Assembly (NCBI RefSeq): GCF_900078315.1
Contig: NZ_FKBS01000017.1
Coordinates: 117,649-181,648, forward strand
Reading direction: 5' to 3'
From: Bordetella ansorpii
GTDB taxonomy: Bacteria > Pseudomonadota > Gammaproteobacteria > Burkholderiales > Burkholderiaceae_B
DNA length: 64,000 nucleotides
Part shown: positions 53,286 to 62,250 of the stretch, piece by piece
How positions within the stretch are numbered: the first letter of the stretch is position 1
Layout of the letters: each line of letters starts with the position of its first letter
Notes under the pieces: model-generated
Databases searched by the model: none
What the model was told of the DNA's origin: nothing
Seen by the model: the letters and a program-made list of their open reading frames with translations, nothing else
Program-made: the position numbers and the translations under genes

Positions 53286-54224
53286 ATGAGCGCCGAACTG
53301 GCCACCCTGCGGCTACCCGCCGCCCACACGCCCACGCTGCCCGCCCTCCAGGAACTGGCGGCCCTGATCGGCCGCCACATGCAGGCCGATGGCTCGTCCC
53401 TCACGCCCATCCCCGGGCTGACCTTCCATCGCGCCTCGGCGCCGGCCGAGAAAACGCACGGCGTCGCGCGGCCCGCGCTCGGCGTGCTGGCCCAAGGCGC
53501 CAAGCGCGTCGAACTGGGCGACGAGGTGCACGAATACACCACCGAGCGCTATCTGCTGACCTCGGTGGACCTGCCGGTGGCCTCGCGCGTCACCCTGGCC
53601 AGCAGCGGCACGCCGTATCTGTCGATGACGCTGGACCTGGACACGCAGCGTATCGCCGACCTGATGACGCAGTTGGGCGCCCCCACGCGCGCCGAGGGCG
53701 GACAGGCGCCGCGCGGGATGGCCACCGCACCGATAGAACAGGGCCTGATCTCCACGCTGCTGCGGCTGGTCAGCCTGCTGGATACGCCGGACGACATCCC
53801 GATACTGGCGCCGCTGATCGAGCGCGAGATCCACTATCGCCTGCTCAAGGGCGAGCTGGGCCAGCGCCTGTGCCACATCGTGTTGAACCACGGCGCGATG
53901 AGCCAGATCTCGCGCGCCATCGACTGGTTGAAGCGCAACTATTGCGAGCCGTTGCGCATCGAGGACCTGGCGCAGCGCGTGAACATGAGCGCCTCCTCGC
54001 TGCACCACCACTTCAAGTCGCTGACGGCGATGAGTCCGCTGCAGTATCAGAAGCAGTTGCGGCTGCACGAGGCGCGCCGCCTGATGCTGGCCGAAATGCT
54101 GGATGCCGGCACGGCCGCGCATCGGGTGGGATACGAAAGCGCCTCGCAGTTCAGCCGGGAATACAGCCGGCTGTATGGGGCGCCGCCCTTGCGGGACGTG
54201 GGCAGGTTGCGCCGGGCGGTATAG
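53286..54224 (+). CDS. AraC-family regulator with AraC_N sensor domain (YqhC-like)
   Basis: 312 residues. The N-terminal domain (about 20-190) has TFHRASAPAEKTHGVARPALGVLAQG, as in YqhC-type AraC proteins. Two helix-turn-helix motifs follow, the first at LRIEDLAQRVNMSASSLHHHFKS and the second at DAGTAAHRVGYESASQFSREY. It starts 13 bp after the molybdenum subunit and may be in the same transcript, perhaps as its regulator. The effector is unknown; aldehydes are effectors of YqhC. Confidence 0.9.
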   Translation: MSAELATLRLPAAHTPTLPALQELAALIGRHMQADGSSLTPIPGLTFHRASAPAEKTHGVARPALGVLAQGAKRVELGDEVHEYTTERYLLTSVDLPVASRVTLASSGTPYLSMTLDLDTQRIADLMTQLGAPTRAEGGQAPRGMATAPIEQGLISTLLRLVSLLDTPDDIPILAPLIEREIHYRLLKGELGQRLCHIVLNHGAMSQISRAIDWLKRNYCEPLRIEDLAQRVNMSASSLHHHFKSLTAMSPLQYQKQLRLHEARRLMLAEMLDAGTAAHRVGYESASQFSREYSRLYGAPPLRDVGRLRRAV

Positions 54225-54245
54225 GCGCGGCAGCAGGCAGCCCGC

Positions 54246-55157
54246 TCATTCCTCGCCGCCCCGCCGCGCCTGCGACAGCGCAATGGTCAGTTGCGCCACC
54301 TTCTTCTTCAGCGCGTCGCGCTCCTGGGTCAGCTCGGCCACGCGCTGCGCCAGCTTGGTCAACGCCGCCGGATACTCCTCGGCGTTCTCGGGCAACGGCG
54401 GCAACTCGGGCGGGTCCGGCAGGGGCTTCGCCGCGGCGGCCAGGGCGCGGGCTTCGCGCGCGGCCTCGCGCAGCGACTTGGCGCCGCCCACCGCCGCCGC
54501 GGCCTGGCGCTCGGGGGGCAAGGTGGAGACGGCAGCCGCCGCATTGATCGACAATCCCCCCGACTGCACCGCGCGCAGCACCTCCGGCGCGGCCTGCTTG
54601 CGGATTTTCTCGATCTGCCCCAGCGCGATGCTGCTCAGGCGGGCTTCGCGCGCCATGGCCTGGCGCGACGGCACCGGCACGGCAGCGGCCGTGCGGGCGG
54701 CCTGCAGGGCATGGGACACGGGCGCGGGGCCGTCGCCCGCGCTCTCTTCCCAAGGGGCGGTCGGGTCGCCCACCGGAGCCTGCGCAACCTCCGCGGCCTG
54801 CCCGGCCGGATCCGCGGGCGCTGCCTGCGCCCGCATCTCGAGGATCTCTTTCTTGCGCAGCACCAGCACGCCGCGCTGGAAATCCGAGACGCTGCGGCGG
54901 CCCAGATGATTCTCGATCATCCACAGCCGCACGTCGTCCATGCTGCGAAAGCGCTCGTTCTGCACGGTGCGGTACGGGATGCCGTGCTTCGTGCAGATCT
55001 CGTAGCGGTTGTGTCCGTCGATCAGCAGGTCGCCCCACAGCACCAGGGCGTCGCGGCAGCCCTCTGCCAGGATGCTGCGCTCCAGCGTGGTGTACTCATC
55101 CGGGGTCAGCGGCTCGATATAGGCGCGCAGTTCTTCTTCGATACGTATCGTCGTCAT
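54246..55157 (-). CDS. ParB-like nuclease-domain protein with C-terminal coiled coil (orphan)
   Basis: 303 residues from the ATG at 55157. The N-terminal ParB-type domain (about 5-100) has LWGDLLIDGHNRYEICTKHG. A Pro/Ala-rich middle (110-170) and a helical region (170-240) follow. The end (about 268-300) is a likely coiled coil (LTKLAQRVAELTQERDALKKK). No parA gene or partition site is near, so this is not a normal chromosome-segregation ParB. DNA-linked regulation is the best guess. Confidence 0.78.
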   Translation of the reverse strand: MTTIRIEEELRAYIEPLTPDEYTTLERSILAEGCRDALVLWGDLLIDGHNRYEICTKHGIPYRTVQNERFRSMDDVRLWMIENHLGRRSVSDFQRGVLVLRKKEILEMRAQAAPADPAGQAAEVAQAPVGDPTAPWEESAGDGPAPVSHALQAARTAAAVPVPSRQAMAREARLSSIALGQIEKIRKQAAPEVLRAVQSGGLSINAAAAVSTLPPERQAAAAVGGAKSLREAAREARALAAAAKPLPDPPELPPLPENAEEYPAALTKLAQRVAELTQERDALKKKVAQLTIALSQARRGGEE

Positions 55158-55203
55158 CTTCAGCAAATCAATCGTGTAGGTTCCGCACGACGCGCGGGAC
55201 CGC

Positions 55204-55827
55204 TCAGGCGTCGTCGGCCGCCGAGGACAGGCCCTGCAACGCATCCTGGATGGCCCGCAGGCGCGCCACCGGATCGTCCAGGCCCAGCAGGCGCGCCTTC
55301 TCGAAAGGCCGCAACTGCAGCAGTTCGGCCCAGCGGTCGGCCACCCAGCCGCACTCGTCCAGCCGGAACGGCGGCGCCAGCGGCATGGAAGCGGCCGGCA
55401 CGCCGTCGCGCTGCATGCCCGCGATCAGCTGGCCCAGCGCATCGGCGCTGGGCTGCAGTTCGCGGGGCACCTCCGCTTCGGCAGGCTGGGGCAAGGGCTC
55501 GGCCTGGCCCATCCACAATCCATACTGCGCCCGCCGCGCCGACACCAGGCGAAAGCGCGTGGTGCCGGTGCATGCCAACTGCAGCAGGGCCGGCATGGGC
55601 GCCTCGCACTGGTCGATGCGCGCCATGGTGCCGACCGTGGCCAGCGTCTCGCTGCCTTCGGGCGTACGCACCTCGTTGCCGGCCAGCAGCACCACCACGC
55701 CGAATTCGGCGCCCTCGGCCATGCAGCGCCGGATCATGTCGAGGTAGCGCACCTCGAACACGCGCAGGTGCAGCACGCCAGCCGGAAACAGCGCGTTGGA
55801 AAGCGGAAACAGGGGAATCTCGGCCAT
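55204..55827 (-). CDS. Lon N-terminal (substrate-binding) domain protein
   Basis: 207 residues starting MAEIPLFPLSNALFPAGVLHLRVFE, the typical start of the LON substrate-binding domain. No ATPase or protease domain follows. Such stand-alone LonN proteins are of uncertain function, probably protein binding. A 46-bp gap separates it from the ParB-like gene downstream on the same strand. Confidence 0.9.
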   Translation of the reverse strand: MAEIPLFPLSNALFPAGVLHLRVFEVRYLDMIRRCMAEGAEFGVVVLLAGNEVRTPEGSETLATVGTMARIDQCEAPMPALLQLACTGTTRFRLVSARRAQYGLWMGQAEPLPQPAEAEVPRELQPSADALGQLIAGMQRDGVPAASMPLAPPFRLDECGWVADRWAELLQLRPFEKARLLGLDDPVARLRAIQDALQGLSSAADDA

Positions 55828-55966
55828 CCCGGAATGATGACATGAAAGCGCCCCCGGGATGGCGTTATCGTTGCAAATCATCGGGTTGCCTTTCACGGCC
55901 ATGACCCGTCCAACACAGGCAGGCGTGCGCCGCATCCCCCGGCCGCGCCGCAAGAGGGAGACAGGC

Positions 55967-57406
55967 ATGACGCACGGCATCGAAGGCCGCAAACGCTGGT
56001 GGGCGCTGACCGTCCTGTGCCTGGGGGTGCTGATGATCGTGCTGGACACGACCATCGTCAACGTGGCCCTGCCCTCCATCCGCGACGACCTGCGCTTCAC
56101 CGAAACCTCGCTGGTCTGGGTGGTCAATGCGTACATGCTCACCTTCGGCGGCTTCCTGCTGCTGGGCGGACGGCTGGGCGACCTGCTGGGACATCGCCGC
56201 GTGTTCCTGGCGGGCCTCACGCTGTTCACCGTGGCGTCGCTGGCCTGTGGCCTGGCCGGCTCGCAGCACATGCTGGTGGCCGCCCGGGCCGTGCAGGGGC
56301 TGGGCGGCGCGGTGGTGTCGGCGGTCTCGCTGTCGCTCATCATGACGCTGTTCACCGAACCCGGCGAACGCGCCCGCGCGATGGGTGTGTACGGCTTCGT
56401 CTGTGCCGGCGGCGGCAGCATCGGCGTGCTGCTGGGCGGCCTGCTGACCAGCTCGCTCAGCTGGCACTGGATCTTCCTGGTCAACCTGCCCATCGGCGTG
56501 GCCGTCTACGCGCTGAGCCTGGTCCTGTTGCCGCGTGCGCCGGGCCAGGCGGCCGGCACGCGGCTGGACGTGGGCGGGGCGATCACCGTCACCGTCGCGC
56601 TGATGCTGGCGGTGTACGCCGTGGTCGGCGGCAACGAGGCCGGCTGGACGTCTGCGCAATCCATCGGCCTGCTGGCGGCCGCCGCCGGGCTGTTCGCGGC
56701 CTTCCTGGTCATCGAATCCCGCGTGGCCGCGCCGCTGATGCCGCTGTCGCTGTTCAGGCTGCGCAACGTGGCGGCGGCCAACGTCATCGGCGTGCTGTGG
56801 GCGGCCGGCATGTTCGCCTGGTTCTTCATATCGGCCCTGTACCTGCAACAGGTGCTGGGCTATGACGCGATGGGCGTGGGCCTGGCCTTCCTGCCCGCCA
56901 ACCTGATCATGGCGGTATTCTCGCTGGGCCTGTCGGCCAGGCTGGTGATGCGGCTGGGCATCCGCGTGCCCCTGGGCGGCGGGCTGCTGATCGCGGCGGT
57001 GGGCCTGCTGCTGTTTGCCCGGGCGCCGGCGGGCGGCGGCTTCGTCATGGACGTGCTGCCGGGGATGCTGCTGCTGGGCCTGGGCGGCGGCATCGCCTTC
57101 AATCCCCTGCTGCTGGCCGCGATGAGCGACGTCGACTCCCATGAGTCCGGCCTGGCTTCGGGCGTGGTGAACACCGCATTCATGATGGGCGGGGCGCTGG
57201 GCCTGGCGGTGCTGGCCAGCCTGGCCGCGGCCCGCACCGGTCAGGCGCTGGCTGGCGGCGCCGCGCAGACCGTGGCCCTGAACGCGGGCTACCAGCTGGC
57301 CTTCGGCGTGGGCGCCGCCTTTGCCGGGCTGGCCGGCGTGCTGGCCCTGGCGCTGGTGCGCACCCGCAATCACATGATGTCATCCCATTCCGGCGGGGCG
57401 GCGTAG
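55967..57406 (+). CDS. MFS transporter, DHA2 (EmrB/QacA) family
   Basis: 479 residues from the ATG at 55967 (AAGAGGGAG upstream); an upstream ATG at 55859 adds a basic non-membrane stretch. Features: LDTTIVNVALPSIRDDL in helix 1, GRLGDLLGHRRVFLAG after helix 2, and RAVQGLGGAVVSAVSL. About 14 helices, a proton-driven drug or metabolite efflux pump of the inner membrane. Substrate unknown. Confidence 0.92.
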   Translation: MTHGIEGRKRWWALTVLCLGVLMIVLDTTIVNVALPSIRDDLRFTETSLVWVVNAYMLTFGGFLLLGGRLGDLLGHRRVFLAGLTLFTVASLACGLAGSQHMLVAARAVQGLGGAVVSAVSLSLIMTLFTEPGERARAMGVYGFVCAGGGSIGVLLGGLLTSSLSWHWIFLVNLPIGVAVYALSLVLLPRAPGQAAGTRLDVGGAITVTVALMLAVYAVVGGNEAGWTSAQSIGLLAAAAGLFAAFLVIESRVAAPLMPLSLFRLRNVAAANVIGVLWAAGMFAWFFISALYLQQVLGYDAMGVGLAFLPANLIMAVFSLGLSARLVMRLGIRVPLGGGLLIAAVGLLLFARAPAGGGFVMDVLPGMLLLGLGGGIAFNPLLLAAMSDVDSHESGLASGVVNTAFMMGGALGLAVLASLAAARTGQALAGGAAQTVALNAGYQLAFGVGAAFAGLAGVLALALVRTRNHMMSSHSGGAA

Positions 57407-57437
57407 CGCCGGCCCCGCCTCAACCAGGAGAAGCACG

Positions 57438-57785
57438 ATGGACTACCAAGGCAGCTGTCATTGCGGCGCGATCTCGTTCGACGTCAGCGGCGACATCCAG
57501 GGCGCGATGCAATGCAATTGTTCGATCTGCGTGCGCAAGGGCGCGCTGATGTGGTTCGTGCCGAGGCAGGCGCTGCAGGTGCGCGCGGCACCGGATGCAA
57601 TCGGCACCTACACGTTCAACAAACACGTCATCAAGCACAATTTCTGCAGGACGTGCGGCATCCATCCGTATGGCGAGGGCGCGATGCCGGACGGCACCGC
57701 CATGGCGGCGATCAACCTGCGCTGCCTGGAAGGCCTGGACCTGTCGAAAATTCCCGTGCAGCACTACGACGGGCGCGCCGTGTAG
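57438..57785 (+). CDS. GFA-family (CENP-V fold) zinc protein
   Basis: 115 residues with the full zinc set: GSCHCGAISF, CNCSICVRKG and FCRTCGIHPY. This matches glutathione-dependent formaldehyde-activating-like proteins; whether it works on an S-hydroxymethyl adduct here is not known. AGGAGAAG lies upstream. Confidence 0.9.
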   Translation: MDYQGSCHCGAISFDVSGDIQGAMQCNCSICVRKGALMWFVPRQALQVRAAPDAIGTYTFNKHVIKHNFCRTCGIHPYGEGAMPDGTAMAAINLRCLEGLDLSKIPVQHYDGRAV

Positions 57786-57842
57786 TACATGAGGGGCGGG
57801 AAGGGAGGCCGCTCACGCGGCGCGGCGTCCCTGCCCCGTGCC

Positions 57843-58031
57843 TCAACGGCCCGCGGCCTCGCGGATCTTCTTGTCGGTGTTGTACTGGCTGAGCGCATAG
57901 ACGGCCCACAGCGCCGCGGGGATCCAGCCGATCAGCGTGAGCTGAAGAATCAGGCAGATGACGCCCGCGATCGGACGGCCGATCGTGAAGAAAACCAGAA
58001 AGGGCAGGAAAATCGCCAGAAGCAGTCGCAT
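57843..58031 (-). CDS. YqaE/Pmp3-family small membrane protein
   Basis: 62 residues with two transmembrane helices (MRLLLAIFLPFLVFFTIG and AGVICLILQLTLIGWIPAALWAVYAL), the typical Pmp3 layout. These proteins modulate membrane potential under stress. The ATG at 58031 is chosen because upstream in-frame sequence is not hydrophobic. Confidence 0.88.
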   Translation of the reverse strand: MRLLLAIFLPFLVFFTIGRPIAGVICLILQLTLIGWIPAALWAVYALSQYNTDKKIREAAGR

Positions 58032-58209
58032 GTCGGAATATCGGCTGAGATAAGGCTGCCGGCGCGCACCGCGAGCCGGCGGGCCTGCGAGGAAGCAGGC
58101 ACCGCCGCCATGATATCGGAAGGAGGATGCCCGCCAGCGGCGCCTGGACGAAACCCAGCATGGTCCGGACACGCCAGCGAACGTGGCGCCCGCTGCCGAC
58201 CGCCAGGCC

Positions 58210-58665
58210 TCAGCGCCCCAGCGGCTCGCGCTGCATCAGGTACTCCGGGCCGACCGTCTGCAACACGCGGAAACCCAGCCGTTCGTACAGCCGGCGCGCG
58301 GGGTTGGCGTGCAGCACCGACAGGCGTACGGCCAGGCCGTCCCGGTCGGCGGATTCCAGCAGCACGCCCAGCACGCGGGCGCCCACGCCCTGCCCTTGCC
58401 ATGCCGGCGCCACCTGCACCTGTTGCACGTACCAGTGATCCGGCTCGCGAAATGCCTTGAACAGGCCCGCGGGCTGGCCATCCAGAAGGATCACCTGGGC
58501 GGCGTCCCAATGCAGGCGCAAGCGCGCCAGATGCGCGTCATCGTCGTCGGGCAGGCCCGCCTGGCGCATGTGCGGTCCCATAGTGTGCTTGCGCAGTTCC
58601 AGCAGGAACGCGAGGTCTTCTTCGGTGGCCGGGCGCAGGATCAGGGTCTGGGCGGGGTCGGTCAT
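58210..58665 (-). CDS. GNAT-family N-acetyltransferase
   Basis: 151 residues from the ATG at 58665; in-frame sequence further upstream does not resemble the family. Typical GNAT pattern: VQQVQVAPAWQGQGVGARVL (acetyl-CoA loop) followed by LSVLHANPARRLYERLGF. Substrate unknown. It lies 208 bp upstream of the divergent Gly/His-rich gene. Confidence 0.88.
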   Translation of the reverse strand: MTDPAQTLILRPATEEDLAFLLELRKHTMGPHMRQAGLPDDDDAHLARLRLHWDAAQVILLDGQPAGLFKAFREPDHWYVQQVQVAPAWQGQGVGARVLGVLLESADRDGLAVRLSVLHANPARRLYERLGFRVLQTVGPEYLMQREPLGR

Positions 58666-58873
58666 GGGGCGCTGCTCCGGAGCGGTAACGGGGCCGGACC
58701 ACCCGGACACCCCGGCCGTCATGCTACCCGAGGCGTCCATTCCCCAGGCTGAAACGCATTGCATCACCTTTGCGTGCAGCGACAGGCACAGGCGTCTCCC
58801 AGCGCGGTAAAGTGGGCTATCCGCCGGGGCAGACGCGCATTCTCGCCGCCCGCCCCGGCCCAGGAGCCACATC

Positions 58874-59536
58874 ATGCGCACCTCGAAAATTCTCTGCCGC
58901 ACCGCCATCGCGGCATTGCTCGTCTCTCTCGCCACCCCCGCCCTGGCCGATCGCGGCCATCATGGCGGCGGATGGGGCGGCCGCCATGGCGGCGGTTGGG
59001 GCCATCACGGCGGCTACGGCCATCGCTATCACGGCGGCGGCGGCGGTTCCGACGGCTGGTGGATCGGCGGCGCCCTGGCGCTGGTGGCCACGGGCCTGGT
59101 GCTGGCCGCGGCCAACAACGATACGCCCGACTATCCGCCGTCGGGCTCGTACTCGTACACGCAGCCGTCGTATGCGCAGCCCGAAACCGGCTTCTACTAC
59201 GACTCGCCGCCGCCCGTCGCGTACTCGGTGCCGGAAGGCAGCTACACGCGGCCCGTACCCGTGCCGCAGGCCCCGGCGCCGGTGTACACGCCGCCTCCCG
59301 TGCAACAGCAATACCAGCAACCTCAGTATCAACAGCCGCAAACGCAGCAGCCGCGCCAACCCGTGGCGGCGCCCCGCACCGTGTCCAATGCGCCGGATCA
59401 GTACCAATGCCAGCGCTACGCGGTGAACTACAGCGGTTACGATCCGGCCAGCCCGTCGGCATGGTCGACGGGGGTCGGCGTGGACAGCTACAACCGGGCG
59501 CTGCAAAGCTGCCTGGCGGGCGGGCAGCCGGGCTGA
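58874..59536 (+). CDS. Secreted Gly/His-rich protein of unknown function
   Basis: 220 residues. Signal peptide MRTSKILCRTAIAALLVSLATPALA, then a Gly/His/Trp-rich block (about 26-60), one hydrophobic helix (GGALALVATGLVLAAAN), and a Pro/Gln/Tyr-rich middle with QQPQ repeats. The C-terminal ~40 residues (QCQRYAVNYSGYDPAS to YNRALQSCL) hold two Cys and look folded. An envelope metal-binding or surface protein is possible, not shown. Confidence 0.75.
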   Translation: MRTSKILCRTAIAALLVSLATPALADRGHHGGGWGGRHGGGWGHHGGYGHRYHGGGGGSDGWWIGGALALVATGLVLAAANNDTPDYPPSGSYSYTQPSYAQPETGFYYDSPPPVAYSVPEGSYTRPVPVPQAPAPVYTPPPVQQQYQQPQYQQPQTQQPRQPVAAPRTVSNAPDQYQCQRYAVNYSGYDPASPSAWSTGVGVDSYNRALQSCLAGGQPG

Positions 59537-59695
59537 GCCGGATTCGAATCGGCCTGGGCTGGGAGCAGATTCGTATTGGCCTGCGTCGATCACGCGCGGA
59601 CTGCGCTTGAAGAAAGCCGTTCACGTTACAACGCACGGCTTGCGCACCGTCATGCGGGATCCCGCGCCATCCTCGAATGACGCGGGCCGCGTCAC

Positions 59696-61897
59696 TTACG
59701 GCTTGCTCACGTCGAACACCTGTTTCTGCTGCGACGGCCCGAACGACAGCCACGTGCCTTGCAGGCCCTGCTGCTCGACCCCGGGCTTGCTCCAGTCGCA
59801 CACTCCTTCCGGAAAGATCCCTTGCAGGCGCGTCAGTTGCGCACCCGACAGCGCGACTGCGTAATCCGCGGGATCGATCGGCTTCAACTGGCATTTGACG
59901 ATGTCGTCGGCCAAAGGTCCGCCCGCCACCATGCGCGGCGTGGTGCCGGCCGGATAGAGCGTGTTGCACTGGCCGCCGCCCGAGGGCGTGGACGGCTCCT
60001 CGATCTTGGCCCCGCCGGCATCCCAGCACGCATCCACCAGATCGGCCGGCTTGGCGTCGATGATGCGTTGCGCCTTGGTGCTTTCCGGATCGCCTTCCCT
60101 GGCCGCCATCAGCCACGTATCCATGATGTCGAACAGATTGACGGGCACCGTGCCCGGTCCGAGCATGACGTGATTGTCGAAGCTGCCGTTGGCCTTCTTC
60201 AGGCGTTCCCGCACCGAGTACGAGTGGATCTTGTTGTGGATGTCGCCCCCGACCGCATTGTCGAAATAGTCGCGCCGCTCCAGAATCGCCGTGCCGGCCA
60301 GCCCGCCGCCGCCATTGGTGATGCGGCCCGACTGATAGGCGCGCCGGATGGCCGGCAGGTCGCCGGTGGTGCGCTGCGCCGTCGGTTTCAGGTCGGCATC
60401 CAGGCCGCCGATGTTCTCGTTCAGATCCAGGAACTCGTCGGCGGTGATCGCCCCCGAATTGAAGGCCAGCAGCCCGTACTGCACGCCCACGTTGTCGATG
60501 GGCCGCAGCGCGAAACCGCGCTCGTCCTTGCCGTACACGTTGACAGTGTGGTCGTACACCGTGGCGCGCGACCCCGTGGGATTGTTGACGGGGTCGTACT
60601 TCAGCTCGACCGGAAAGTTCGACGGAAAAGACACGACCGGATCCAGGCGGCCCGCGCTGCCGCTCATCGCGGCGATGTTGCCTACCTGCAGGTAGCCCGA
60701 AATGGCCTTCTTCTTGTCGTCGCTGTAGGTCAGGCCGCCTGTCCGATTGAAATAGTTGTTCAGCAGCCGGGAATCGAAGACCTTGAACAGCGTGGCCGAG
60801 GTCACGTCCGGGAACACCGAATTGACGATGATGCCGTCGAACAGGCCGGGATAGTTGTCCGAGGTCTGGAAGCTCTGGTATGCCCCGCCCGAGCCGCCCG
60901 TGCCGATGGTGTAGGTCGGCACGCCATAGGCCTCGATGAAGCGCTCCTTGGTCATGGCCACCGTCTCGGAGGACAGCAGGTCGTTGCAGTTGGAGCCGAA
61001 GATGTTCAGCGTGGACGTCACCGCGGCATAGCCGCGCTGCATCCATTGGTCGTCGATCAGCGAACCGAAGGTGGCGCCCTGCGTGTACCACCCGCCCTGG
61101 CAGCCGCCGCCCAGCGGATAGATCAGCTTGCCGTTCCAGCCCGCCGAACGCTTGTCGGGGCCGATGGGACCATCCACGAGCGGATCGTGCAACATGGCCG
61201 ACTGATAGATGCCCCGGTTGATCGTGCCCGTTTCCAGCCGCACCAGATAGGCCACGCGGCGCTCGGTGGGCTTGCCCGCGTCGATGGTCAGGTAGCTCAT
61301 GTCGGCGGGATGCTGAGTGGGATTGTTCCAGCGCGTATTGCCGCCCGTCGTCTTGCGGTAGAAGTAGTCGATGCGCGTGTTGGCCGAGCAATCGGCATCC
61401 AGCGGGCCATCCAGCGTGCCGCCCCCCAGGCGCCCGAACGTGGTCAGCGTGCACGAGAACGGCCGCTGGTGCGGCCCCGAGAACATCGGGCCGGTGATGG
61501 GATAGGTGGTCACGGTCAGCGTGCCCGACGCATCCCCCGCCGAGGCCTGCAGCGTGTTGTCGCCCAGGTCCATCGCCTCGACCAGTCCTTGCCAGCGGCC
61601 CTGCCCCTGATCGGTGAAGGCCTTCGAGACGTTGTTGCCATTGAGCGTCACGGTCGGCGGGCCGCTCACGCCATCGGGCAACTGCACCTGCACCAACGCG
61701 TCGCCGCCGCTGACGTACTCGGGCGGCGACGAGACCGTGGTCAGCGACAAGGACCGGCCGGCGGGCGGCGGCGTGGTCTGGTCGTCGTCATCGTCGTCGC
61801 TGCCGCCGCAGCCTGCCGCCAGCACGGCGACGACGCCGGCCAGCAGCACGTTCCTGGCCTGGCCATAGGCCCCGCGTCTTCCTTGGTTCTCGGGCAT
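59696..61897 (-). CDS. Large DUF6351 / tannase-like hydrolase lipoprotein
   Basis: 733 residues from the ATG at 61897 (GAGGAAG upstream). Lipobox VLAAGC with lipidated C30, then a run of six Asp. A beta-rich N-terminal part (about 45-130) precedes the alpha/beta-hydrolase-like part, where GTGGSGGAYQS carries the likely nucleophile S336. The family resembles tannase and 3-hydroxybutyrate oligomer hydrolases and is usually extracellular or outer-membrane. Substrate unknown. No close operon partner. Confidence 0.82.
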   Translation of the reverse strand: MPENQGRRGAYGQARNVLLAGVVAVLAAGCGGSDDDDDDQTTPPPAGRSLSLTTVSSPPEYVSGGDALVQVQLPDGVSGPPTVTLNGNNVSKAFTDQGQGRWQGLVEAMDLGDNTLQASAGDASGTLTVTTYPITGPMFSGPHQRPFSCTLTTFGRLGGGTLDGPLDADCSANTRIDYFYRKTTGGNTRWNNPTQHPADMSYLTIDAGKPTERRVAYLVRLETGTINRGIYQSAMLHDPLVDGPIGPDKRSAGWNGKLIYPLGGGCQGGWYTQGATFGSLIDDQWMQRGYAAVTSTLNIFGSNCNDLLSSETVAMTKERFIEAYGVPTYTIGTGGSGGAYQSFQTSDNYPGLFDGIIVNSVFPDVTSATLFKVFDSRLLNNYFNRTGGLTYSDDKKKAISGYLQVGNIAAMSGSAGRLDPVVSFPSNFPVELKYDPVNNPTGSRATVYDHTVNVYGKDERGFALRPIDNVGVQYGLLAFNSGAITADEFLDLNENIGGLDADLKPTAQRTTGDLPAIRRAYQSGRITNGGGGLAGTAILERRDYFDNAVGGDIHNKIHSYSVRERLKKANGSFDNHVMLGPGTVPVNLFDIMDTWLMAAREGDPESTKAQRIIDAKPADLVDACWDAGGAKIEEPSTPSGGGQCNTLYPAGTTPRMVAGGPLADDIVKCQLKPIDPADYAVALSGAQLTRLQGIFPEGVCDWSKPGVEQQGLQGTWLSFGPSQQKQVFDVSKP

Positions 61898-62250
61898 GTC
61901 TTCCTCTTTCTCGTCTTGTGGGTAAAACGGATGCCGGGAATGCGGGCATGCCTGCCGGGCGCGCATGGCGAACCGATGCGCGCGGGCGCGCGCGGCTGCG
62001 CTGCCGGCGGCGGCAATGCGCGTGAACGGGCGCATGCCTGCATGATGTCTCCTCCGCACGGCGCCTGCCTGTCGTGGCGGCGCCGGTCCCATTGGCTTGT
62101 TCGAATAGTCTGGCCTGGGGATCATGCCCCGCGCGACAGGGCGTCGAGGCGGACGGCATGCCCAGGCTGCGGTTTACTCTAGCGCAAGGTCGCGTGAGCA
62201 GATGTTCGAAAATTTTTCAGGCTGAACCAGGATGTCCCGCGCACGAGACG
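61898..62250. other. 353-bp intergenic region without a gene
   Basis: It lies between two leftward genes (DUF6351 lipoprotein and GlxA-type regulator) and should hold the promoter of the lipoprotein. A ribosome site is next to 61897. In-frame readings upstream of that ATG are Arg/Ala-rich and not convincing. No terminator or RNA gene was recognised. Confidence 0.5.

Noticed and set aside
50648-54547. A 1299-codon open frame running across the molybdenum hydroxylase and AraC genes
   Set aside because: It is rich in Arg, Ala, Pro and Gly with no family features, and lies in another frame of well-supported genes. Such frames are common in GC-rich DNA.
59759-62182. An 807-codon open frame on the plus strand opposite the DUF6351 gene
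   Set aside because: It lies opposite a strong lipoprotein gene with a good ribosome site, and its translation shows only Gln/Arg/Ala/His-rich low complexity.
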